This document shows positions 1 through 7,248 of a DNA stretch of 14,607 bases, piece by piece (positions within the stretch are counted from its first letter, which is position 1; every line of letters begins with the position of its first letter). Source of the stretch: Quadrisphaera sp. Its GTDB lineage: Bacteria; Actinomycetota; Actinomycetes; Actinomycetales; Quadrisphaeraceae. Under the pieces are notes generated by a model. It saw nothing but the letters and a program-made list of their open reading frames with translations, ran no database searches and had not been told where the DNA came from. The stretch spans positions 1 through 14,607 of the forward strand of contig JARIBR010000323.1 of assembly GCA_029258695.1 (NCBI GenBank), in the 5' to 3' direction. Position numbers and translations under genes: made by a program.

Positions 1-108
1 GGCTCGATCCGCTTCGTCGCCGCCGGCGAGGAGGAGCTGGAGATCTCCACCGTGACCACCGACGCCCCCGTGGCCGAGTGCGTGGTGGCCAAGGTCGTCC
101 GCCTGTGA
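1..108 (+). CDS. C-terminal end of an unrecognised protein (partial)
   Basis: Reading frame 1 is open from the left edge to a TGA at 106-108 and gives 35 residues ending in AECVVAKVVRL. Third codon positions are almost all G or C, as in the other genes of the window. The next gene runs towards it and a hairpin separates the two stops, which fits a real 3' end. The residues (alternating hydrophobic and charged, strand-like) do not let me assign a family; the sequence to the left of the window is needed. Confidence 0.5.
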   Translation, partial: GSIRFVAAGEEELEISTVTTDAPVAECVVAKVVRL

Positions 109-132
109 CGCTCGACGGGGACAGGTCGAGCG
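109..132. terminator. Hairpin between two convergent genes
   Basis: An exact 8-bp inverted repeat, CGCTCGAC (109-116) and GTCGAGCG (125-132), flanks an 8-nt loop. It fills most of the 29-bp gap between the stop at 108 and the opposing stop at 138. There is no T-tract on either side, so it would be a U-tract-less hairpin of the sort often proposed in actinobacteria, able to act on both strands. The role as a terminator is inferred from position. Confidence 0.45.
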
Positions 133-137
133 CTCGG

Positions 138-653
138 TCAGGCCCCGGCCGCCGGGCGTGCGCGCGCCATGGCGAGCACCGCGGTGTCGGGCGTCAGCCT
201 GGCCGCACGAAAGGCGAGGACCTCGGCGCGGGCGGCATCGACGTCACGGGGGGAGAGGGGCGCGACGCCTGGGGCGTCCTGCGGTGCCTGCCTCGCCAGT
301 GCTGCTCGCTCCTGCGGCGCTCCCACGGTGAACGTCACCGGCGTGTCGCTCGAGCGCGCTCGCTCCAGGGCCAGCTCGCGTCTCTCGTCGCGCGTGGCGG
401 ACCGGAGCTGGTCGGGAGCGTCGGGCGCCCCGCGGATCGCGGCGCCGGCAGCCTCGAGCAGCCGGGCGCCCTCGGCGCGCTGCTCCGGGTCGTCGGAGGC
501 CAGCAGGCTGCGCGCAGCCTCGATCGCCACGGACGCCCACGCCGGCCGGTTCGTCCGGCTCGCGGCCCGCACGGACCCCAGGTATCCCGCGACCGCACCG
601 ATCAGCGCCCCGAGCAGCCCGATCAGCGCCGCGGTGACCTCACCAGCTCCCAT
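138..653 (-). CDS. Small membrane-anchored protein of unknown function
   Basis: This 171-residue protein begins MGAGEVTAALIGLLGALIGA. Its N-terminal stretch, about residues 7-28, is one hydrophobic, glycine/alanine-rich segment that looks like a membrane anchor. The rest is an Arg/Ala/Glu-rich, probably helical soluble part (for example ASDDPEQRAEGARLLEAA). No catalytic motif is visible and I do not recognise a family beyond general likeness to small actinobacterial anchored proteins. The frame stays open upstream to 959, but the ATG at 653 is chosen because the hydrophobic segment starts right there and a TACCGT -10 box lies 6 nt before it, the actinobacterial leaderless arrangement. It diverges from the iron-box-controlled DUF2470 gene and converges with the gene at the left edge. 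Confidence 0.6.
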   Translation of the reverse strand: MGAGEVTAALIGLLGALIGAVAGYLGSVRAASRTNRPAWASVAIEAARSLLASDDPEQRAEGARLLEAAGAAIRGAPDAPDQLRSATRDERRELALERARSSDTPVTFTVGAPQERAALARQAPQDAPGVAPLSPRDVDAARAEVLAFRAARLTPDTAVLAMARARPAAGA

Positions 654-659
654 GCGGTG

Positions 660-665
660 ACGGTA
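660..665 (-). promoter_or_regulatory. -10 box of a leaderless promoter for the 138-653 gene
   Basis: On the minus strand TACCGT is followed by six bases and then the ATG at 653. In actinobacteria a TANNNT box 6-7 nt before a start codon is the usual sign of a transcript that begins at the start codon. No Shine-Dalgarno sequence is seen, which agrees. No convincing -35 box. Confidence 0.45.
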
Positions 666-778
666 CGGCCAGCGAGGGCCAACGACCCCCGGTGGCCGGT
701 GGTCGGTGGGGCAGCGCGTGGTCGGGGCTCGACCCCGTGCACGGCGCGACTGTCGGATGAACGGTACGACGGCGTGAG

Positions 779-797
779 CAAGGTAAGGCTGACCTTC
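779..797 (+). promoter_or_regulatory. DtxR/IdeR-type iron box
   Basis: The core AAGGTAAGGCTGACCTT (780-796) is a near-perfect palindrome of the form AAGGT-N-AG-N-CT-N-ACCTT. It matches the 19-bp DtxR/IdeR consensus TTAGGTTAGGCTAACCTAA at 13 of 19 positions by hand alignment, including all the central GG, GC and CC contacts. It ends 50 nt before the ATG of the DUF2470 gene, a typical place for a repressor that closes the promoter when Fe(II) is plentiful. Regulation of the plus-strand gene is the simplest reading; the divergent membrane-protein gene, 126 bp away, could also be affected. Confidence 0.75.
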
Positions 798-846
798 CTC
801 GCGTGGCGATCCCCGTGGTGCTCCTGCCGGCCGTCGAGCGTGCGCG

Positions 847-1629
847 ATGATCGGGCCGACCCACGCCGAGGCGGCCCGCAGCCTCGTGGTCGGGGCATCG
901 TCGATCTCCCTGCACACCGCGGACGAGACGACCGTGGTCATGGTCGGCTCCCAGCGCACCGACCCCCTCGGCCGCCTCCTCCTCGCCGTGCCCGGGAGCG
1001 CCCCGCTCGCCGCTCAGGTGCGCGCGGAGACGCTCGTGGCGACGCAGGCGTTCCTCGTCGACGTGGCGCCGATCGCCGTGCGCGAACGCGAACGCGCTAG
1101 CCTCGAGATCTTCGCTTGGCTGCGGATGCCTCCTCAGGGCGACGCCTCGCAGGCGTGGGACCAGGCGACCCCGTGCGGTGGCCGCCTCGAGACCGACGAG
1201 GTGGTCCTGCGCCTCGACCCGCAGGCGCTGGTCCTGCAGCGCAGCGGGCGCCCTGCCGTCGAGGTCGATCCCGATGAGTACGCCGGCGCTGCGCGCGACC
1301 CGCTGGCGCGCCTCGAGGCCGACCTCCTCCAGCACCTCGCCAGCGACCACCCGGGCAGCGTCGAGGTGTTCGCCGAGATGCTGCCGCCCGGGGTGCTGCG
1401 CGTCGGGGACCGCATCGTGCCGCTGCGACTGGACCGCTACCGCCTGGTGCTCCGCCTGGAGCGCGCGGACACCCACGTGGACGTGTCACTGATCCTCCCC
1501 GGTGAGGCACCGGCGACCACCGCGCAGGACGCCCTCTCGCGGGTGCGCGCGCTGCTGTGCCGCGGTCACGGCGGGTCCTGCGGGGCGCAGTGCCAGCAGC
1601 CGGGGGGACGCCGCCTGCCCCCCGGGTGA
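847..1629 (+). CDS. DUF2470 / HugZ-like heme-iron utilisation family protein
   Basis: The 260-residue protein has an N-terminal half resembling the split-barrel pyridoxamine-phosphate-oxidase-like fold (VVMVGSQRTDPLGRLLLAVP at about 30-49) and a C-terminal DUF2470-like region at about 153-240 (DPLARLEADLLQHLASDHPG, then IVPLRLDRYRLVLRL). Related HugZ-type proteins bind heme and take part in iron recovery; heme degradation here is inference only. An iron box 50 nt upstream fits induction under iron limitation. The start is the only good choice: TAA and TGA stops lie in frame at 784-786 and 790-792 and no other start codon follows them. The tail C-R-G-H-G-G-S-C-G-A-Q-C (238-249) has three Cys and one His and is not what I would expect at the end of this family. 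Family call about 75 percent sure. Confidence 0.75.
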   Translation: MIGPTHAEAARSLVVGASSISLHTADETTVVMVGSQRTDPLGRLLLAVPGSAPLAAQVRAETLVATQAFLVDVAPIAVRERERASLEIFAWLRMPPQGDASQAWDQATPCGGRLETDEVVLRLDPQALVLQRSGRPAVEVDPDEYAGAARDPLARLEADLLQHLASDHPGSVEVFAEMLPPGVLRVGDRIVPLRLDRYRLVLRLERADTHVDVSLILPGEAPATTAQDALSRVRALLCRGHGGSCGAQCQQPGGRRLPPG

Positions 1630-1645
1630 GCTGCGCACGGTGGGC

Positions 1646-1662
1646 CCCCGCCGCTCGCGGGG
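1646..1662 (+). terminator. Weak hairpin after the DUF2470 gene
   Basis: CCCCGC (1646-1651) and GCGGGG (1657-1662) form a 6-bp stem with a 5-nt loop 17 nt after the stop at 1629. No T-tract follows. It may end transcription before the next gene, which starts at 1690, but at this GC content such a stem can arise by chance. Confidence 0.3.
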
Positions 1663-1689
1663 CTCGCTGGCGGCTGGTGGACTGGAGCG

Positions 1690-2175
1690 GTGAACCACCG
1701 CATGCCGCACGGTCCGCCCGGCGACTGGCGCGAGCGCCGCCTGCAGGAAGCCATGGAGCGCGGGGAGTTCGAGAACCTCGCCGGTGCGGGCAAGCCGCTG
1801 ACCGGTCTCGGCAAGCCCCTCACGCCCACGGACTGGGCGGTGCGGTGGGCCCGGCGCACCGGAGGGGATGTCACCGCCGCGCTGCCGCTGGCGCTCGCGA
1901 TGCGCCGCGAGCGCGAGCAGCTGGTCGCGGCGCTCCCCACGCTCGCCGCCGAGGCGCAGGTGCGCACGCTGGTGGCGGACTTCAACGCCCGCCTGGACCG
2001 GGGCTACCGGCGCCCCCAGGCGGACCCGCCGCTGGCCGTGCCCTTCCTCGACGTCGAGCGGCAGGTGGCCCGCTGGCGAGAGGCACAGCCGCAGACGCCG
2101 GAGCAGCAGGTCGAGCCGGTCGTGACGAGAGCGCTGAGACGACCCCCGCGGCGGTGGCGTCGCCGTCGGGGGTGA
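1690..2175 (+). CDS. DUF1992 domain protein (DnaJ-homologue subfamily C member 28-like)
   Basis: This 161-residue protein carries the DUF1992 signature early: R-x-L-Q-E-A-M-E-R-G-E-F-E-N-L-A-G-A-G-K-P-L at about residues 16-37, followed by conserved helices (LALAMRREREQL; LVADFNARLDRGYRRPQADP). The family is small, cytoplasmic and poorly understood; some eukaryotic members carry a J-domain, but none is present here, so a chaperone role is not shown. GTG at 1690 is used as start; an in-frame ATG at 1702 is equally possible, and the ribosome binding site is weak for both. The last 15 residues (RRPPRRWRRRRG) are highly basic and coincide with the DNA of a strong hairpin, so that tail may reflect terminator sequence rather than protein function. 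Confidence 0.8.
   Translation: MNHRMPHGPPGDWRERRLQEAMERGEFENLAGAGKPLTGLGKPLTPTDWAVRWARRTGGDVTAALPLALAMRREREQLVAALPTLAAEAQVRTLVADFNARLDRGYRRPQADPPLAVPFLDVERQVARWREAQPQTPEQQVEPVVTRALRRPPRRWRRRRG
2142..2173. terminator. Strong hairpin overlapping the DUF1992 stop codon
   Basis: ACCCCCG (2142-2148) pairs with CGGGGGT (2167-2173), and inside it CGGCG (2149-2153) pairs with CGCCG (2161-2165), with one bulged T at 2166 and a 7-nt loop. This is a 12-bp GC-rich stem between the convergent DUF1992 and Uma2 genes. The right arm includes the T of the TGA stop at 2173-2175. No U-tract; a bidirectional terminator is likely from position and strength. Confidence 0.55.
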
Positions 2176-2184
2176 AGGCGGTGG

Positions 2185-2739
2185 TCAGTCGAACAGCGCG
2201 GCGACGGTGATCTCGAAGCCGGGGACGACGTCGCCCCCGGACACCACGTCCGTCCCGGCGAGGAGCTGGACGTGCCCGCCGGGGGAGTGCACCGCGACGG
2301 TACGGGCGGCCGGGTAGACCACCCACACGGCACGGGACCCGGCGTCGAGCCAGGCGGTGGCCTTCGCCAGCACCGCGCCGGCACGGTCGGACGGGCTGAC
2401 GACCTCGACGGCCAGGTCGGGGGCCATCTCGAGGAACCCCGCCCGTCGGTCAGGTGGTGGGAGGCGGTCCGCCGCGACGAACGCGGCGTCGGCGGCGCGC
2501 ACCGTGTCGGGTGAGCGTGACAGGAGGAAGCCCGTCTCCGCGGCCAGGACCCTGCCCAGGCCGTTGCCGTGGACATGGGTGCGCAGCTCGGCGCCGATAC
2601 CGGCAGCGACGTCGCCGTGCTCGAATCCCGCCGGAGCCATCTCGATGATCTTCCCGTTCACGAGCTCACGCCGTCGTCCGTCCTCTGGCATGGATGTCAG
2701 GTCTTCCGCGGTGGTGCGTACCGCAGCGCCGGCCGTCAT
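2185..2739 (-). CDS. Uma2-family (DUF820) nuclease-fold protein
   Basis: The 184-residue length and motif order match the Uma2/DUF820 family of PD-(D/E)XK-fold proteins: ELVNGKIIEM (25-34), AETGF (67-71), RAADAAFV (81-88), PDLAVEVVSPSDR (107-119) and K126 in the helix before the VWVVYP strand (138-143). D108, E112 and K126 are the likely metal-binding and catalytic residues. The usual P-D-V-A-F-V strand reads A-D-A-A-F-V, keeping the Asp. These proteins are called putative endonucleases by fold; their biological role is largely unknown and copy number varies between genomes. The gene lies 37 bp after the hrpA stop on the same strand but has its own -10 box right before the ATG, so it is probably transcribed on its own as well. 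Confidence 0.85.
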   Translation of the reverse strand: MTAGAAVRTTAEDLTSMPEDGRRRELVNGKIIEMAPAGFEHGDVAAGIGAELRTHVHGNGLGRVLAAETGFLLSRSPDTVRAADAAFVAADRLPPPDRRAGFLEMAPDLAVEVVSPSDRAGAVLAKATAWLDAGSRAVWVVYPAARTVAVHSPGGHVQLLAGTDVVSGGDVVPGFEITVAALFD

Positions 2740-2745
2740 GGAGCC

Positions 2746-2751
2746 ATGCTA
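2746..2751 (-). promoter_or_regulatory. -10 box of a leaderless promoter for the Uma2 gene
   Basis: On the minus strand TAGCAT is followed by six bases and the ATG at 2739, the TANNNT-N6-ATG pattern of leaderless actinobacterial genes. It lies in the 37-bp gap after hrpA. No Shine-Dalgarno sequence is present in that gap. Confidence 0.45.
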
Positions 2752-2776
2752 GGGCGTCGGCGGTGAACGGCCAGGA

Positions 2777-5700
2777 TCACGACAGCGCCGCCAGGGCCTT
2801 GCGGATCCGCTTCTCCGAGACGGGACCGTTGGTGCCCAGCGTCTGGGCGAACAGCGAGACGCGCAGCTCCTCGAGGTGCCAGCGGATCGCGCGCACGTCC
2901 GCGTCGCCCCGACGCTCCGGGGGGAGCGCGGCGACCGCGGCGGCGTAGTCGTCGGCCAGTCGCTGGACGATGCCGGTGGCGTCGCGGTCTCGGGTGGCGT
3001 TCGCGGGCAGCGCGTCGAGGCGCCGGCCGATCGCCGCGAGGTAGCGCAGCAGGTCCGGCAGCCGCGCCGATCCCGCCGCGGCGACGAAGCCGGGGCCCAC
3101 CAGCGCGGCGAGCTGGGCGCGCGCGTCGGTGACGGCGGCGAGCACCCGCAGGTCCGCCGGCCCGTCGAGGCGGCGCTGGAGGTCCGCCGCCGCGGCGATG
3201 ACCCGGGTCGCGGTCCGCGTCGCGGCGAGCACCGCGGGAACCAGGGCGGGGCGCACGCGCGCCAGCAGGGCGGACAGCGCCGCGTCGTCGCGCACGTCGC
3301 CCGCGTCGTCACCGGCGAGGTCGGCGACGACGGCGTCGGTGACGTCGCCCACCAGCGCGGCCACCGAGCCGTGGGGCGCTCGGGCCAGCGCCAGGCGCGA
3401 GGCCGGGTCGGAGTTCTCCGCCGCGTCGAGCACGTCACGCACCGGCGCGGGCAGGGCCAGGCGCAGCAGGCGCCGCACGCCAGCGGGGTGCGAGCGGGCC
3501 GCGGCGGCTGCGGACTCCCACACGGTGACCCCAGCCGTCTCTCCCTCGTCGACCAGCGCGGGGTAGCCGACGACGCGCCGCCCGTCGGTGGTGGTGACGG
3601 CGACGTCGGTGGGCAGCGCCTCGAGGTCGCTCGGCCACGTGGTCAGCCCGCTGCGGCGCACGTCCGCAGGCACCGGGGTCGACGACCCGGCGTCCTCGCC
3701 GTCCGGGCTCGGCGGGGGCGACCCGCCGCCCGCGACCGCCGCGGCCACCGACGCGCGCAGCTGCGGGCGGACCTGCTCGCGCAGCGCCGCGAGGTCGGTG
3801 CCGCGGGCGATGACCACCCCGTCGTCACCCTGGATCGCGAAGGTGGTGCGCAGGTGCGCGGGCACCTTCTCCCAGTCCCACGCCGCCGCGGGGACGTCGA
3901 CGCCGCGCACGGCGCGCACCGCCGTGGTGAGCGCGGCGAGGAACGAGCCGTCCGCCCGGGCCGAGCCGAGGTGCTCGACGACGGCGCGCGCGGTGTCCGG
4001 GACCGGCACCAGCTGCACCCGCAGCGCCTTGGGCAGGGCGCGCAGCAGCGCGGTCACCAGCTCCAGGCGCAACCCCGGCACCTGGGCCTCGAAGCCCGCG
4101 GCGTCGAGGTCCCCGAGCACGGCGACCGGCACGTGGACGGTCACCCCGTCGTCGTGGTCACCGGGGGAGAAGCGGTAGGAGACGTCGAACGTCGCGCTCT
4201 GCGTGGTCCAGGAGGTGGGGAACTGCGCGTCCACGTCCCCGAGGTCGGCGCCGTCGCCCGCGAGCAGCTCGCCCTCGGTGATGGTCAGCGCGTCGGGCTG
4301 CTCGCGCCGGGTGGTGCGCCACCACCGCTCGAAGGTGCGGGCGTCGACGATGTGCGCGGGGATGCGCGCCTCGTACAGGGCCAGCAGCGTCTCCTCGTCG
4401 GCCACCAGGCCGCGCCGGCGCGTGCGGTCCTCCAGCTCACCGACGCGAGCCAGGCGCTCGCGGTTCGCGGTGATGACCTCGTGGCGGCTGCTCCACTCCC
4501 CGCTCACCAGGGCGTGGCGGATGAACAGCTCGCGGGAGACCTCCGGGTCGATCCGCGCGTAGTCCACGGTGCGCCCGGTGATGACCGGCAGGCCGAACAG
4601 GGTGGCGCGCTCGGTGGCCACCGCGGCGGCCCGCTTGGCCTCCCAGCGGGGCTCGGAGTACGTGCGCACCAGCAGGTGAGCCCCGGCGTGCTCCACCCAG
4701 CGCGGGTCGCTGCGCGCGCACGTGCGCGCCCACAGCCGGTTGGTCTCGACGAGCTCGCCGGAGACCACCCACGCCGGGGGCTTCTTGCTCAGCGCGGAGC
4801 CGGAGACGATGGCGAAGCGGGTGCCGCGCGCCCCGAGGAACTCCGCGGGTCCGCGGCGACGCCCGTCCTTCCTCGCCCGCGGGTCGCCGCCCTTCGGCTC
4901 GCGCACGTCCTGGTAGCCGATCTGGCTGAGCAGCCCCGAGAGCACCGCCTGGTGGAGGGTGTCGCGCAGCTGCGCCAGGTCCTCGTCGGCGCGCACCGGC
5001 CCGACGCGCTGCTCGCCCTGACCGCTCTCGCCCTCGGCGTCACGACCCCGACCTCGGCCACGACCCCGCCCCGGGCGCGCGGTGCGCTGGACGATGCCGC
5101 GCAGCTGTCCGTGCAGGTCCTGCCACTCGCGCACCCGCAGGTGGTGCAGGTACTCGGCGCGGCACATCCGCCGGAAGGCGCTCGAGCCCATCGACTGCTG
5201 CTGGGTGCGCAGGTAGTTCCACAGGTTCACCCACCCCACGAAGTCCGACATGTCGTCGGCGAAGCGGGCGTGCGCCTGCGCCGCGGCCTGCTGGGCGCCG
5301 GCCCCCGCCTCGGCGGAGGGTCGCTCGCGGGGGTCCTGGACGCTCAGCGCGGCGACGACCACGAGGACCTCCGGCAGCACCCCCAGGCGCTCGGCCTCGA
5401 CGACCATCCGGGCCAGGCGCGGGTCGATGGGCAGGTCCGCGAGGCGGCGACCGACGTCGGTGAGCCGGCGCGACCGGGAGGCGGCACGAGCCCCGCCTGC
5501 GGCCCCGTCACCCGTCGTCGGCTGCTGCGGGTCTGCCGCCGCGGGCGAGCCCTCCACCGCACCCCCGTCCTCGACTCCACGGGGTGCTTCCACCGCACGG
5601 GGTGCTTCCACCGCGCCGAGCTCCTCGAGCAGCGCCGTGCCGTCCCGCACCGCCCGGCGGTCCGGGGGGTCGATGAAGGGGAAGTCGTCGATCTCCCCGA

Positions 5701-7114
5701 GGTCCAGGGAGAGCATCCGCAGCAGCACCGCCGCGAGGTTGGTGCGCTGGACCTCCGGGTCGGTGAAGCGCGGGCGCGACTCGTAGTCCTCCTGCGAGTA
5801 CAACCGGATGCACACCCCGTCGGCCACGCGCCCGCTGCGGCCCGCGCGCTGGTTCGCCGACGCCTGGCTGATCGGCTCCACCGGCAGGCGCTGGACCTTG
5901 CTGCGCAGGGAGTACCGGCTGATGCGCGCGGTCCCCGGATCCACGACGTAACGCACCCCCGGCACCGTCAGCGAGGTCTCCGCGACGTTGGTGGCCAGCA
6001 CGATCCGCCGGTGGACGCCCGCCGGGCGCCGCTCGAAGACCCGGTGCTGCTCGGCCGCGGACAGCCGCGCGTACAGCGGCACCACCTCCGTGCGGGGCAG
6101 CTCCAACGTGTTCAGGGCGTCCGCGGTGTCGCGGATCTCCCGCTCCCCGGCCAGGAAGACCAGCACGTCGCCGTCCGGCTCGGCCTCCAGCTCGGCCACC
6201 GCGTCGACGATCGCCTCGATCTGGTCGCGCACGACGGCTGGGGCGGCGTCGTCCAGCGGCTCCCCGTCCTCGTCGGTGTCCTCGGCGGGCAGCTCCTCGA
6301 CCAGCGGCCGGTAGCGCACCTCGACGGGGTAGGTCCGACCGGAGACCTCGATGACCGGGGCGCCGCCGAAGTGCTCGGAGAAGCGCACCGGGTCGATCGT
6401 CGCGGACGTGATGACCACCGTGAGGTCCGGGCGCCGCGGCAGCAGGCGCACGAGGTAGCCGAGGAGGAAGTCGATGGTCAGGGACCGCTCGTGGGCCTCG
6501 TCGATGACGATCGTGTCGTAGGCCAGCAGGTCCCGGTCGCGGCTGATCTCGGCGAGCAGGATGCCGTCGGTCATCACCTTGAGCAGCGTGCGCGGCGAGA
6601 CCTGGTCGGTGAAGCGCACCGCGTACCCCACGAGGCCGCCGACGCCGTCCTCGCCGACCTCCTCGGCGATCCGCTCGGCCACCGCGCGCGCGGCGATGCG
6701 CCGCGGCTGGGTGTGCCCGATCATCCCGCGCACCCCGCGCCCCGCCTCGAGGAGGATCTTGGGCAGCTGCGTGGTCTTGCCCGAGCCCGTCTCCCCGGCG
6801 ACGACGACCACCTGGTGGTCCCGGATCGCCGCGGCGATCTCGGCTCGGCGCCCGCTGACGGGCAGCTCCTCCGGGTAGGCGATCACCGGCACGGAGGCGG
6901 CGCGCTCGACCATCGCCAGCTCGGCGCCCGCGAGGTCGGCGGACAGGCGCTCGCGGGCCTTGACGGCCTCGGGGCCGCGCTGCGACGCGGTCGCGCGGAT
7001 GCGCCGCTCCAGGCGGGCGGCATCGCGGGGGCCGACGCCGGGCAGGCGTGCCAGCAGCTCGTCGGTGGAGGTGCGCGTCGTCTGCGTCGTCTGCGTCGTC
7101 TGAGTCCCGTCCAT
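2777..7114 (-). CDS. hrpA: ATP-dependent RNA helicase HrpA (DEAH box)
   Basis: A 1445-residue DEAH-box helicase. Walker A is GETGSGKT (107-114), motif II DEAH (205-208), motif III SAT (237-239), and motif VI QRAGRSGR (422-429). The HA2/ratchet region and an OB-fold region follow (roughly 490-770), then a long C-terminal part matching the DUF3418 region found in HrpA. The E. coli protein is about 1300 residues and acts on RNA; work there ties it to mRNA processing and to stalled ribosomes. This copy is longer because of low-complexity inserts: a T-Q-T repeat at residues 4-13, A-V-E-A-P-R repeats with a Pro/Gly/Ala-rich stretch at about 500-549, and an R-G repeat at 681-691. The ATG at 7114 has only a weak GGA upstream; the motif positions show that any alternative start would shift only the disordered tip. 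Monocistronic, or read on into the Uma2 gene. Confidence 0.95.
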   Translation of the reverse strand: MDGTQTTQTTQTTRTSTDELLARLPGVGPRDAARLERRIRATASQRGPEAVKARERLSADLAGAELAMVERAASVPVIAYPEELPVSGRRAEIAAAIRDHQVVVVAGETGSGKTTQLPKILLEAGRGVRGMIGHTQPRRIAARAVAERIAEEVGEDGVGGLVGYAVRFTDQVSPRTLLKVMTDGILLAEISRDRDLLAYDTIVIDEAHERSLTIDFLLGYLVRLLPRRPDLTVVITSATIDPVRFSEHFGGAPVIEVSGRTYPVEVRYRPLVEELPAEDTDEDGEPLDDAAPAVVRDQIEAIVDAVAELEAEPDGDVLVFLAGEREIRDTADALNTLELPRTEVVPLYARLSAAEQHRVFERRPAGVHRRIVLATNVAETSLTVPGVRYVVDPGTARISRYSLRSKVQRLPVEPISQASANQRAGRSGRVADGVCIRLYSQEDYESRPRFTDPEVQRTNLAAVLLRMLSLDLGEIDDFPFIDPPDRRAVRDGTALLEELGAVEAPRAVEAPRGVEDGGAVEGSPAAADPQQPTTGDGAAGGARAASRSRRLTDVGRRLADLPIDPRLARMVVEAERLGVLPEVLVVVAALSVQDPRERPSAEAGAGAQQAAAQAHARFADDMSDFVGWVNLWNYLRTQQQSMGSSAFRRMCRAEYLHHLRVREWQDLHGQLRGIVQRTARPGRGRGRGRGRDAEGESGQGEQRVGPVRADEDLAQLRDTLHQAVLSGLLSQIGYQDVREPKGGDPRARKDGRRRGPAEFLGARGTRFAIVSGSALSKKPPAWVVSGELVETNRLWARTCARSDPRWVEHAGAHLLVRTYSEPRWEAKRAAAVATERATLFGLPVITGRTVDYARIDPEVSRELFIRHALVSGEWSSRHEVITANRERLARVGELEDRTRRRGLVADEETLLALYEARIPAHIVDARTFERWWRTTRREQPDALTITEGELLAGDGADLGDVDAQFPTSWTTQSATFDVSYRFSPGDHDDGVTVHVPVAVLGDLDAAGFEAQVPGLRLELVTALLRALPKALRVQLVPVPDTARAVVEHLGSARADGSFLAALTTAVRAVRGVDVPAAAWDWEKVPAHLRTTFAIQGDDGVVIARGTDLAALREQVRPQLRASVAAAVAGGGSPPPSPDGEDAGSSTPVPADVRRSGLTTWPSDLEALPTDVAVTTTDGRRVVGYPALVDEGETAGVTVWESAAAAARSHPAGVRRLLRLALPAPVRDVLDAAENSDPASRLALARAPHGSVAALVGDVTDAVVADLAGDDAGDVRDDAALSALLARVRPALVPAVLAATRTATRVIAAAADLQRRLDGPADLRVLAAVTDARAQLAALVGPGFVAAAGSARLPDLLRYLAAIGRRLDALPANATRDRDATGIVQRLADDYAAAVAALPPERRGDADVRAIRWHLEELRVSLFAQTLGTNGPVSEKRIRKALAALS
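5579..5614 (-). repeat. 18-bp tandem repeat inside hrpA
   Basis: Two identical 18-bp units abut at 5579-5596 and 5597-5614. On the coding strand each gives six residues of the A-V-E-A-P-R repeat. A partly related third unit follows (G-V-E-D-G-G-A-V-E). Being a multiple of three, changes in copy number would keep the reading frame. It sits in a linker between the helicase core and the HA2 region, where length change should be tolerated. Confidence 0.75.
7075..7101 (-). repeat. 9-bp tandem repeat in the hrpA N-terminus
   Basis: Three exact copies of GCGTCGTCT (plus strand) encode T-Q-T repeats within the first 13 residues of HrpA. The unit is in frame, so copy-number change would lengthen or shorten the tail without a frameshift. 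Confidence 0.75.
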
Positions 7115-7210
7115 GCCGGGTCCATCGTCTCAGAGCCGCTCGACCGACTCGGGGGAGCGGCCGCACGGCCCGACTCGCCGCGAAGGGGATCTGGCGGTGC
7201 CGGGGCCGGT

Positions 7211-7231
7211 CGAGCGGGGAGCTCGTGCACG
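7211..7231 (-). repeat. Inverted copy of the 31-bp repeat core
   Basis: Read on the minus strand this stretch is CGTGCACGAGCTCCCCGCTCG, shown here in full only because it is near the limit; 12 of 13 core bases (7211-7223) match the AACTCCCCGCTCG core of the three downstream units, and the preceding GCACGA is shared with units 2 and 3. Its spacing from the first direct unit does not follow the 31-bp period. Confidence 0.7.
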
Positions 7232-7248
7232 CGACACGCCGATGGCGG

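Noticed and set aside
721..738. CGGGG-CTCGA-CCCCG hairpin between the divergent genes
   Set aside because: Only five base pairs and located between two promoters rather than after a gene; likely chance at this GC content.
654..959. Upstream extension of the small membrane-protein gene to a start at 959
   Set aside because: It would overlap the DUF2470 gene on the other strand and run through the iron box; the leaderless -10 box and the hydrophobic start both favour 653.
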